From: Gnetum montanum
Taxonomy: Eukaryota > Streptophyta > Gnetopsida > Gnetales > Gnetaceae
Reading direction: 5' to 3'
Assembly (NCBI GenBank): GCA_015680685.1
Contig: MNCI01007659.1
Location: 380,594-444,593 of the forward strand
Length of the DNA: 64,000 nt
Below the pieces are notes generated by a model. The model had not been told where the DNA came from. It worked only from the letters and a program-made list of their open reading frames with translations, and did not search any database. Below are positions 12,008 to 22,965 of this stretch, in pieces (positions within the stretch are counted from its first letter, which is position 1; each line of letters starts with the position of its first letter). The translations under genes and the position numbers were made by a program.

Positions 12008-12689
12008 TGATAAATCATGTTTTTTCCTACACTCTAATATCAGAGTGGCTACGATATTAGGTACACAATATTGGGTACATGATATCACAGCCCAAGATGT
12101 GATATCATACATTCAATATCGCAAGGTTACGCTCGGGTCTATAAATACATCGCACTAGCACATGATTTAGAGTAGTTTTTGGCAATCAAGTAGAAAAATT
12201 CTTGTAGTTTGTTCATTTGAGAGTTAGAATATTTTCAAAGTCCCTGCAACAAGAGATCTAAGTGTGAACAATCTTTATTCAAGCATTGATGTACCTGAAC
12301 ACACCATTATGTTGGCAATAAAGATGAACTCTTTGATTCATCCTTGTAGCACTTGAGACTTTCTTTCTTATGCATTTATATATTGTGATTTCATGCAATT
12401 TACATTAATGTTGTTCATGCAGTAATTAATTTTAATTAATCAAGAAACTCATTAAAATACACAAGCACGACCCCTTCAAACATACATGTGACACTTGGTA
12501 GCTCAGAAATGATTAGCGTTTGACAACCCAACAGTGTTTACACAAAGTTTAGGATGTGTCTAGGAAGTGGGAATGGTTACTTGTGTTAGGATAGAGTAGA
12601 TCATAGTTTACTTAGCATTTAATTACTCTGACTTTCATCAACACCTGTGATTTGTATGGTTGGGTGTAGGGGCACCTCTCCGCTCATCA
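12008..12689 (+). repeat. Element B 3' LTR (682 bp, internally deleted)
   Basis: Begins TGATAAATCATG and ends CCGCTCATCA, followed by the target duplication ACTAT. It aligns to the 5' LTR end to end except that the segment equivalent to about 3478-3668 is missing; the join reads CTTTCATCAACACCTGTG. The GATATC dyad is decayed, and TCTATAAATA is still visible near 12138. Confidence 0.9.
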
Positions 12690-13155
12690 ACTATCAAGGG
12701 GTTTATCTCCTTACAATTTGTTTTAGGGGAGCAATTCACATAACTACCAATTTTTTAGTGGTGGAGGAGATGCCATGGTTTAACCTTATCATGGGAAGAC
12801 CTTTGTTGGCTCAATTACAAGCCATCTCTTCACCTATCCATCAATAGATTGACCTTTCTTAGGAGGGAGGTGAAATCATCATTCATAGTGATAATTTGAT
12901 TTCCCTGGCTATGAACAATGTGAACATAGAGTAGGGGGTTTGAAGTGGAGCTTCAGGAGAAAAGTCGAATTCCATCAACCCAAGAGAGAGAAGTAAGCCG
13001 AAAACAACAATGATGGGCAATGAGATGTGTCATGGGATGAACTCCCTTTTAACATCATTAGTGAAGGGGATAGTAAGTACAAATGTGTGCAAAATAGGCC
13101 TTATACATTTCCTAACATTTCAAAGATTAGAAAGAGTCTGCACAAGTAATCTACA
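12690..13155 (+). pseudogene. pro: T1 protease, C-terminal half
   Basis: Resumes the T1 frame after element B: GVYLLTICFRGA, FLVVEEMPWFNLIMGRP, then QLQAISSPIHQ, the gypsy protease C-terminus with its ILGRP-type motif. T2 has the same block at about 45.7-45.8 kb (-): FLVVEETLGFNLILGR. A tail (EGGEIIIHSDNLISLA, then WDELPFNIISEGD and RPYTFPNISKIRK) ends at about 13150, exactly where T2 also stops (WEELPFNIVSKEN at about 45.4 kb). The sequence GCACAAGTAATC at 13140-13151 could be a splice donor for the 10 kb intron-like insert. Confidence 0.85.
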
Positions 13156-14249
13156 TCTCTACTCCTTCCATGCTATGCACTCCTAACCTTTATAACCACG
13201 TGTACCATAACCATTTAGCCTAACTTTTCTCCATATTAACTAATTATGCCTTTTTCAACGTTTTATTCTACTTCTCATGCATATAGCCTAGAAGTGTATT
13301 TTATTTACATTTTTATTTATTATGGCCTTCTTTGTTTCTTTACTTTACTTATTCAACATGTTATAAACTAAAAAACCATAAAAATGTTAAAACAAAAAAA
13401 TCACCAAAAAATATGAGCTTATTTTTAACATGGCCTACCATGGCCTTAAATTGGAAAAATAGCATAACATGATCCTCCATGGCCTAAACCTAGCAATGCA
13501 AATAATCACATAACATGGCCTACCATGGCCTTAAATTGGTAATGTAACATGACCCACCATGGCCTTAAACTAGCAACATAACATGGCCTACCATGACCTT
13601 AAACTAGCAAAAAAATGCACCCTATGCTTTCCATGGCCTTAAATCGGTAGTGTAACATGGCCCACCATGGCCTTAAACTAGCAACGTAACATGGCCTGCC
13701 ATGACCTTATATTGGCAAACCAATGCAACCTATTCTTGGCATGGCTTAAAACTATCAAACATCTCTTTTATTCTATTTACATTTATCCTATAATTACATT
13801 TATTAGTCATTTAACTTTATAACCAAAATCATTAACATAGTCATTTACAATGTTTATAACACTAGAACAATATATATAGCCAAAGATAAAACCAAATTGT
13901 TTTTTCAATTTAAAGTGTTTATTTCATACATAGTTGTGGCCACATGGTGTGGCAAAATGTCAAAAAAGTAATAATAGTCATAGTCTTGGCTAATAACATC
14001 CATCAACATAAAAATAAAAACAAATAGCCAAAAAGCTAAAATAAACATTTGGAGGGTGCTAAGGGACATCTAAAGGAGGAAGTGGTGGATCATCCCCACC
14101 TTTACTACTAGGATGACTAATGTCTCCTAATCCCTAAAACACAACAACACATAGCCAATTAGTAATCAATAATAAAAACTATAACTTAAACAAAACCATA
14201 ACTTAAAAATAAAATTAAAACATAAAATACATCAAACCTATAGGGAATC
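13156..14249 (+). repeat. CATGGCC minisatellite (13430-13760) and flanking AT-rich spacer of the T1 insert
   Basis: About eight diverged units of roughly 38 bp lie between 13430 and 13760, built on CATGGCCTACCATGGCC then TTAAACTAGCAA. Each unit carries a short self-complementary core (GGCC and CATGG). Related units occur at 22620-22720, 28050-28410 and, in the opposite orientation, at 44960-45060. The rest of this stretch is AT-rich and noncoding as far as I can see. It lies just beyond the 3' end of the antisense gene, as it does in T2. Confidence 0.75.
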
Positions 14250-17200
14250 TAACTCCATGACTTTTAGGAGTAGATGTTGAAGGCCATTCTCCAAACGATG
14301 GAGAATTTGGTTCTCTATCATATTAGCCAAATAAATATCCTCAAAATCAACACCAATGAGGATGCTAGTCCTATCTATTGTGATCTAAGTAGACGGTTAT
14401 CAAGCAATAGTGGTTGTAGAGGTCTCACTTGCAATAGTGGTAATCTGAGTATGGAATTTCTCAAACGTAAAAGTGCTCTCACAGAGTTGGTAAGCACTCT
14501 TCACCTAGGTCCCCTAGATGAATAGCTCTCTCTTACACCATTCAACTAACTCCTCTTTGAGCCATTTTAGGTAAGCCTCTTGATTAGCCTTATACTATTA
14601 TTTATGATTCTTTTGTGACCTAGCCCACTCTAGGATCCAAGTGTATTGATCTTTCCAATCCTCAAAATTTTGGAAGATAAGGCCCATCTGCATCCACTAC
14701 TTCGCCATCTTATGGGAGAGCACTACCTTATCCTGGATGGCATGCCAGTAGTAGGACCACATGATCTCTTTGGTCTACAATTTTCCTGAGTTAGACATTT
14801 AGGGCTTCCACAAAGGCCTTACGATCCTAGAGGTCTTTGATCACCTTCTCCTAGCATTGATTTCTCTCCCTTGAGGCCACAACCTACTCCTAGAGGAATT
14901 TTTTAAAGCTCTCTAGCTCCCATGAAATTTTTTCACATGACATTGCTAGATCAGTAGCACTCTCATACATCTATAGGGGTACATTAGAGACATTAGAGGG
15001 AAACTTCGGTATGGAGTCAATTTCCATGTCTTGGCTGGGGTTCCACTCCATAAATGGCATTGTAAAAATATAAAATACAATCATAAACATAGTTTACAAC
15101 CTAAGAAATTCATAACATAAACATAACCTATAACATAGCAAAATGACTAAAGCATAGAAAATAAAGTTCTTACCTATCTCAAGTGCAACTTGTTGCAACC
15201 AATCGATGATGTCCTTAGTCATCCCATGCATGAACTCTATCTTGTGTGGGACCTCTACCCATGGTTTCACATGAAATATACTGACAAGGGCCTACACTAG
15301 TGGCTTAGGAACTATTGTAAGCATAATAATCATAGAATGACTAGGATAAAATTCAAACCTTAAATAATAGAATATAACAAGAAGTGTTAAGACATGTGCA
15401 TACTTGGCATCGCCTCACTAAATAAGACATCCAGATCATCTATATCTACATTGGCTAATCCTTCAACCTCATGATGTTGTAAGAGTGCCTCCTCTACATA
15501 CCTTTTTTCCTCCTTCATGGTAGCTTGGGCTACCATGACTTGACACTTACCTACAACCATAGTACATAAAATCGACTAGCACATGAAACCATAACATAGC
15601 CATAAGTCTTAAAACATAGAATAGCCAAAACATAGATAAAACATAGTTGTTATTGTCTGATGTGATGTCTTAAGCTTCTTCTGGATGGGTTTCTTTGATG
15701 CTAGTGGTGCTTCCTCTATGGGCCTCTTGAGCCTAGCCCTGGTTTCCCCTTCAACTTCTCTACATAGCCATTTAGTATCCATGACACTTGCTGGAATCAT
15801 GAGAGGCTTCTCCCCTATGCTATTAGGGGATTCACACTACCTACCACTAAGATCCTTGGTGGTAACAAATAGCGAATCATCCATCTCATTTGGTGGGTCC
15901 TAGGCTTGCATATTTGGATAAATGTGCTTTATCCAAGGCCTACAAAGCTAGTTTGGGTCTTGGGCAACCCATCATCCATTCCTCCACACTGCTAAGAACT
16001 TCACAAACCTCTTCAATTAACTTGTAAAAAATGCAAAATGCATGTGCATTATGGTAGAGGTATCATCATAGAGTTTGAAAATTTTACCCTGAAGCCCAAT
16101 AGTCAAAGCAGTCACCCAATTGAATATGATACCATCCATCATGACCCTCTTAAAGATCCACCCCTACACGATGTTGATTACCTTCTTTTGTGATTATAGG
16201 CTAGAAAATTTATGGGACCTGAACAAAGGATACAATGCCTTTTTAGGATTCATGAGGTTGTCCATGAAAATCTCAAAGTAACCTATGCTAGCATCAAGCC
16301 ACTCCAAAATTTTCTCATGATGGTCCACTTCCTTCACTATTCAGGTGGCAACCTTTGCCTCATCAACAAGGATACCAAACAAGTTGCAAAAGGTGTTCTC
16401 ATTGATGGCTATGGTAATCAACATGCCTCAAATGGTGGTGTTGAAATGATTAAATTTTCTATTGAATAAGTCAATGACATGTAGCATTTCTATAGCGAGG
16501 ATGAAAGGAGAAGGTACCATAAAAAATCAAGAAAACTTGCACACTCAATGTTTTCTTGAATGTCTCTAGGCACCTATCCCCTTAGCCACTCCTATGCTGG
16601 TATTAGCTCACCAAACTTCAAGATGAGGGTATCCTCATGATGTCTTTAAAATTGATAAGATGACATCAATATAGGTGGAAAGTCCTGCAAGGAAACAACC
16701 AAATGTTTAGCATTAAAATAGGTATGTTTAATAACTAGTGAAAATCATAGAACACTTAAAATGTTGGTGATCATAAAACATTAAATGTTACAACTCTTAC
16801 ATTTATCTTTCTTCTTCTTGTTTAGTGTGATTTGAGTAGAGGTCCCAATTGCAAAGGGCTAATCCTGGGTGCTCCTGGAGTCCACCCACCAGTTGTGTAT
16901 CGTCATGTTGGCCAGACACTTCTTGTAGATAGGGTCAAATTTCTTAGTATATCCATCAAAGTTTCCACTTAGTATGCACACAATAGTCCTAATTTGGGGG
17001 GCCCTTGGTAAATACATCTAAGGCAATTTGAGCAACCACCAAGGATTGATCATTAGTGATTAAGCCTTGATCATTAACCCTATACCTGCAAGAAGGTCAT
17101 AAACCCAATAAGTGAGAAAAGGTAATTTAACCAACTATACTTTGGCATAGTCTAAGTCTCCATGAGGTAGTGTGCGCTAATCATGTCTGCCAATTTCCCT

Positions 17201-19193
17201 ATTTCTGAGGTGGTGGATCATCAATGATGAACTTTTTGATTAGACTAGATTCCTAGGACATCAATGTCTCCACTATGACCCTGGCCACATCTATAATCAA
17301 GTGTGACTACAACATCACACTAAAATTCTATAGGATATAGGTAAGGAATTCCCTTGCCCTTATCTAGAACCACAATGAGACATTGTCCAAGGTCATATCA
17401 AGCAAAGGGATGTTTTCCTTAGTGTGACTGATGTAGCATAAAATTCCCATTAACTCAACAATGATAAATATGGGCTTCAAGAAGACCTTGCATGGAAAAG
17501 CAAAAATATCATGACCAATCAAAATTTCTTGACAAGTTTGTAAAAACATCCTAGTTGGTAGTGAAATTAGCCCCTATAAAAAGCTCTAAGGTGTTTATTT
17601 AAGTTTTTTCAATAAATTCATAACAACATTATTACAAATTTTCATAGCCTTATACATCATAGCCAAATCTATATAGCCTAGATAGCACATCAATCAACAC
17701 ATAACCAAATTTAGAATCTAGAAAATAGCCAATAGCATGAATGCTACCAAAAATAGTAAAAATTTCTTATGACCTTCAAAACCAAATTTAGAGCATTAAA
17801 AACATTCTTAGACCTCCCCAAGGGAATGGAAGTTGGTAAGAGAAAACTCCAACTATGTCAATAACATCCATCTCCAAAGGGGTAAAGTGCTACAACCAAA
17901 ATTTAGTGTTATTAACATAGCATATATCAAAAAGTTATTAAAAATCCATCCTAGCTCCAATTTTAGTGATTTCATCATGGAAGGAATCTTGAAATAATGA
18001 GCCTTTTAACCATGGACATTAAAATTAGAAAAAAAATCATATTTACATAAAACATGGCCAAAAATAGTGAAATCATAGCCATCAACATAAACCCCCTTTT
18101 GCATAGGGTTGGGAAAAAGTTCATCAAAAATTTGTTTGAGCTCCAAACAGAGTGATTCCACAACTGTTTAAAATATTGAATCAAGGCCTATGCACCCACA
18201 CTAAAAAAATTTCAACTTCCTTACCATTTATTTAGAAAAAATTCATTAATATAGATGAAAATTTGAAGATAGTACAAACCACTTTTACACAAGTTTAGTA
18301 AGAACTTCATTAAAAATTTATTTAAAATCCAAACAAAGTGATTCCACATCCATTGGAAATTTGAAACCAAGAACCATCAAAATAAAAAAAAAAAATAGCC
18401 AAAATCCTTGCTATCTACTTATAAAAAAATTAGTGAAATTACATGAAATTCTAAAAAATGGCACAAAAACCTAACTAAATAACCTAATTGAAACAACCAT
18501 AACTCTATTAATTCACATCCAAATCAAATGAAACCATAGCCATTGGAAATATTAAGTATAACCATTAAAAACCCATAATCTTATATTTTGCAAAAATATA
18601 GCTATTTTCTTAACAAAAAATACACAACATTGCTTGCTTTTTTTCATCAAAAAAGCACCAAAAATCACAAAATCTAACTTAATATAGCCATGAAACTAAG
18701 CCAAAACAGCCAAAACAAATTATACCCATTTAAAAACACACCAAAATAAGGGGTTATTATTTCATTGGAATTATATTTTTATGAACATAAAAGCCTAGAT
18801 CTAAGAAAAATGACCATATTCCCAAAATTTATGGAAAAAGCATGAAAATAACAAGCCTATTTTCAAAAAGTCAAATCTAACAAAGAAAAAATGGAAAAAT
18901 AATCCTAGATATGCATAAAAATCCAAAAAAAAATGAGGTATTATCTCATTGGAATTTCATTCTTTGCCCTCCCTTAGCATAGATATGACAAAAATGGCCA
19001 TTCCCTAACTAGAAAAAATAAGAAAAGTGGCTAGAAAATTGGAAAAAATGGCTAGAATGACCTACCTTGGGGTGCCCATAGAGGATTCCTAAATGGATAT
19101 GGATCTAGGAAGTCTAGATAAGTTTCTATCATTCTCATCTACCTTCCAGATCTATGAATTCTTGCTCTTTCCTACATGTTGTTTTGGCACCAT
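14250..19193 (-). pseudogene. T1 antisense multi-exon gene (unknown protein), decayed
   Basis: A spliced gene running against the T1 coding strand, recognised by alignment with T2 39197-44600. Approximate exons: 19193-19066 (ATG, MVPKQHVGKSKN), 17486-17141 (VFLKPIFIIVELMG, RAREFLTYIL), 17085-16801 (VVAQIALDVFTKG, IYKKCLANMTIHNWW), 16684-15660 (LILKFGELIPA, FNRKFNHFNTTI, ITIAINENTFCNLFGI, FNWVTALTIGL, MHMHFAFF, DSLFVTTKD, EVEGETRARLKRPI), 15550-15414 (HEVEGLANVDIDDLDVLF), about 15285-15170 (KPWVEVPHKIEFMHGMTKDI) and about 15059-14500 (YTWILEWARSQKNHK, YKANQEAYLKWLKEE). Exon edges show GT and AG (for example AAG/GTAGGT after exon 1 and TTGCAG before exons 3 and 4). Helical and coiled-coil-like segments near the end are rich in K and E. 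The middle exon vaguely recalls ORFs labelled putative plant transposon protein, but I make no family claim. Multiple stops make this copy dead. Confidence 0.7.
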
Positions 19194-19619
19194 AGTTACA
19201 CCAATGTTGGGAATCTTTGAAATTTGGATTGGATGGAGGTTCTAAGCTGGCTGAAAGGAAGATTTGATGATTCCACACTAAAAAAAGATGATTTTTGCAT
19301 CAAAAAGTCTTTTCTTGGGTTCTCCTTCAATGTTTTGTGTGTGGGAATGATAATTTTTGATGGTTGTATACAAAATTTGACAATAAAACCCAATCTAAAC
19401 CTAAATGTCCACCTTCAAACCCCTGATGCAAATTTAGTTTACCATAACTCAAAGTGCACTAAATTACAAGGGGAGAAATTTTTTTTCATGTTGGGATTAG
19501 TGGGAGATAACTTCAATTTTTAAAATTTTAAATTTTGAGTAGTGGACCCCACAATACACCTTCACTCTTAGCCTAGAAACATCATCAATGCTGATTTTTA
19601 ATCCCTTAGATACTTAGAA
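19194..19619 (-). promoter_or_regulatory. 5' flank of the T1 antisense gene
   Basis: About 400 bp between the antisense gene start and the tandem array. In gene sense it begins near CCACTACTCAAAATTTAAAA (about 19550) and resembles T2 38850-38920 (CCCACCTCAAATTTGAATTG, then CCACTAACCCAA). It is probably leader or promoter of the antisense gene, by position only. Two overlapping open frames here lack any family signature and are not called as genes. Confidence 0.4.
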
Positions 19620-22330
19620 CCATGTTCAAGCCTTAACCTCCATGCATCCACACTGGAGATACCATGCCTATCATGGATATATGCCTCCCACCTCCTAGAA
19701 CCCTTAAAACCTTACTTTCTCACAATTTTTGGTAGCTATAACTTACCTTTTCAACCTCAAGCACTTAAAAGGGGTTAGACCTTACCAAAAGTGGACACCT
19801 TGGGTTTCCATCCTGGGGCAACACTACCCATCATGGAAGAAGGGGGTAACATCCATTCGTATCCACAACACCCATATAGCCCATGTTTAACCCCCAAAGT
19901 AGGTCCACATGACCTAGAATCCTTCCAGTAACCTCAAACAGCTTCAAAACCTTATTTAATATAGATGAAAGTGCTCAAAACCTAAGGATTTGGTAGTTCC
20001 ACACTAAGGGAGTCCTCATCAATGCTAATCATCCCAACTCCAACACAGATGGATGGGGGATAACCAAAACTTCCTAAATCGACTTCATTGTAGTCATTTT
20101 TCAAGCCTAATACTCCCTCACAGCCTATGGTAGCCTAGTTTGATATTTAAACAAATAAATTTTCACCCATAACTTGTTCCATGCTAGTAAACCCCCCTCC
20201 ATGCTACCCAACATGGAGCCAACATGGAAACCCAAGGGGTATGCAATAAAACATCAGTTACAACCTAAAATAGCCAAATGACCTACTTTAGTGATCCTTG
20301 GACACTACCAGAACCCAATGGAGTTTCTGAATGCCTCAAAAGTAGTAAAAAATGAAATAAAACTATCATCCCCCTCTCATTCACTCTAGGGCCATCATTC
20401 CCAACATGGAATAAGTGGGTTTGATTGCATGGAGCACCAAGAAGTATCCAGACTGGTGAATCTTAATACCAAGTATTGGCCATTGACACCAACAACCTCG
20501 AAAGCTAACATCCATGGTTGATTGGTTGCCAAACTAGCCTAGATCTTTTATTCTTGGTTCATCTACACTGGGTAAGACCTCTTCCACACTGCCTAGCATG
20601 GAAATAGTAGGAATGTGGCTAGGAAGTTTAGTGGAAATCTCAAATGTATGAAAACAATGTCAAATGGACTTGTGCTTGTACCAGAACCTTGATAGCCCTT
20701 CTAGAAGCCATCCTTAATGGTAAAAATCAATCCCCTAAGGTTCTTCCATAGTAGGGAGAACTTCATCTATGGTGATCATCCTAGCCCTTATGTGGATGAA
20801 GGGGGGAAAGCCATAACTATTAAAGTTTACATAGAAACTGACTTTCGAAAGTAACCCAATCCTTCTGGAAGCCACCAGACTTTTAAAAGGTTACTGAAAC
20901 ACCCCAAACTTGTTTCCTTTGAAGTCTCCATGTTAATGGGGATCCTACCAATTCTAAGCATCCCAACCCTAGTGTGGATGAATGGGGAGAATTCTAAAAA
21001 CCACCTAACAACCCTTGAAATAACCAAAATTTGACCATAGGCATCATCAATCAACATTAGTAGCCCTAGAGACCCACATGCATGGCTAGAAGTGACAACA
21101 AATAGTGAAAAATAGAGCCCCCTAGTTCTTCCATGCTAGGAGCCAACTTTTCCATGCTATCCAACATGAAAATAGGAGGGTAAACTAAAGATGACTCAAA
21201 AATAGCCCTTAGACACTTTAAACAAATACCAGATAGCCTTGTGTGTAACCCCTAGGACCATGTTTTCACCTTCTAGAGCCCTCAAAACCTACAAAGTTGA
21301 TTCCAAGTAGTCAAAAAATTTTCCCCCTTGATCTTCCTAGATAAATCCATGTTAGCACCCCATCCCCAACATGAAAAAAAGGGATAAGTCCAAAAACCAC
21401 TTAGGAACATGAAATTTACCAAATTTTAACCTAAAACCCTAGACCTTGACCGTGGTATATCTAGGAAGTGACATGCATAGTTAATTATGATCTATTTACT
21501 CTAGATCTAGTATTTTTCTTTCATCCACACTAGAGAAGGCCCCTTTCATGCTAGGCTACATGGAAATAGGGGGTGAATCTTCCTTTCCACTTTTGATGAC
21601 AAGATGACACTTTTGGAGATCAAAAATCTATGCCAGAGATGCCTAGGACATCATAGCCTTAACATTATGCTTGTTTAACTTCATTTTGACCTTAAAAAAT
21701 CATTCCTACCAATCTCCCACATTGGAGCAACTCTCCCAATGTTGAAACAGAGGGATGAAACCTTAGATACCCTTAAATGATCCCTAAACATGGCCAGAAT
21801 TAGCCAAAAACTTGGAAAATCATGACCTATAAGCCTAGGAGCCTAGGAACTTAATCGATGTTCTTTCAAACCATCTCAAAATCATAGAATAAGTGCACCC
21901 CCATTCTTCCACATTAAGACCACCATGCTTAGTGTGGAAAAGGGAGGAAGAAACTTCAACTTCTTTTGGCACTCAAAACCAACTCAAATGACCTCAAAAT
22001 GAAGTTAGGGGATGCCCAACTCCTAGATCTAGGTTCTAATTTCTAGTTTAAGCCCCCCTCCATCCACGTTGGCCAATGTGGAAATAGGGAGATGAAGTTT
22101 CAAAACCTACCTTTTAGCCTTTACTGACCTCTAGAGTGCCTAATTTTGAAAAATATGGCCCTGTGCACACTTGGGAAGGCACTAGAACCTCAATTTTGGA
22201 CCTCTGGATGCCCCAAAACATACTTTCCTTAGTTTCCACACTGAGGATCACTCCTTCCATGCTAGCGAGTGTGGAAATAGGTGGGGTCCAATGTGGAAGC
22301 CTCAAGACTCTAGATTTTTAGGTCTAAACA
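19620..22330 (-). repeat. T1 tandem array of about 185-bp units with dyad cores
   Basis: About 15 strongly diverged units. The landmark CATGGAAATAGG or a variant recurs near 19672, 19832, 20047, 20212, 20405, 20598, 20790, 20971, 21165, 21370, 21559, 21739, 21932, 22076 and 22269, a mean spacing near 185. Each landmark is preceded by a partly inverse-complementary CCACAC or CCATGCTAG phrase; the clearest is CCACGTTGGCCAATGTGG at 22064-22081. The array lies upstream of the antisense gene and downstream of the opposite-strand minisatellite remnant. T2 has the same kind of array at 36780-38560. Confidence 0.75.
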
Positions 22331-22965
22331 GCCTTGACTAGCCTTGTAGCCCTAAACCATGGCTTTCTAATGCCTAAAATGGTAAAACCTAACCCTTTTC
22401 AACCTATATTAGCCACGTTTCATCATATGTAGCCTTTTTTACTTGATTTAGCCTTATTACATGATGTTTCAACTTGTTTTTGGTCCTATGTTGTATTGTT
22501 AAATTTCTTGACCTGGTATAGCCTTTACATAGCCTTATACTTTCTTTATTTGCCTTATTATAGAATTATTTACCTTTGAATAGCCTTTGATCAGTATCAA
22601 ATAGTGGGTTTTGACCTTCCCTGACCACCATTTGGCACCATGTGAACATAGTCTACTAAGACTCTAAATTGGCATCATGGCCCACTAAGGCATAAAACTA
22701 GCAAAACTATGATCGTTGTTGACCATTTGTAGCCTTATTACTTGTACTTTCCTTTGTTTAATCTTTATTTGTCCCTTATTGCACTTTTTTTACTTTTTTT
22801 TACTCTATTTTTGATTATCTTGTTTGTATTAGAATAGCATGTCTTTACATAATTTTATGGCATTCTAGCATTTTTTCTATTCACATTTACCTAGGTGTCA
22901 CTTAATATGCTTTTGGTTGACATGTAGGACTAAAGCATTAGTACATGAAAGTAGATTAGTTTTCC
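22331..22965. other. Spacer between T1 tandem array and polymerase, with minisatellite remnants
   Basis: AT-rich stretch with scattered GCCTTATTA and GCCTTTACATAGCC phrases and two or three weak CATGGCC-type units near 22620-22720 (CATCATGGCCCACTAAGGC). The right end (GACATGTAGGACTAAAG at 22919-22935) matches T2 (ATATGTAGGATTGAAG on the - strand near 35.99 kb). TGTAG followed by GA could be the splice acceptor that joins protease to RT. No gene is seen. Confidence 0.45.

Larger units (their letters stand above)
2862..12689 (+). mobile_element. Element B: complete Athila-like LTR retrotransposon nested in T1 protease
   Basis: About 9.8 kb from the first base of the 5' LTR to the last base of the 3' LTR, flanked by the 5-bp duplication ACTAT at 2857-2861 and 12690-12694. 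Internal order is PBS, gag, protease, RT, RNase H, integrase, a 2-kb noncoding tail, polypurine tract and 3' LTR. The RT signature FMDDFS and the tRNA-Asp-type primer site fit the Athila branch of Ty3/gypsy elements (established knowledge; branch assignment by motif only). Every coding domain carries stops and shifts, so it is not autonomous. It split the T1 protease frame, so it is younger than T1. Confidence 0.9.

Noticed and set aside
13430-13760. Possible CRISPR-like direct repeats
   Set aside because: Units are diverged, spacers are not unique, and the context is a plant retroelement.
19224-19523. Open frame of 99 codons beside the antisense gene
   Set aside because: Located in the presumed 5' flank on the opposite strand; no conservation with the matching T2 region in that frame.
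13156-22965. Insert interpreted as an independent DNA transposon or Helitron
   Set aside because: No terminal inverted repeats, no target duplication, no transposase or RepHel motifs; the same borders in both T copies favour a built-in segment.
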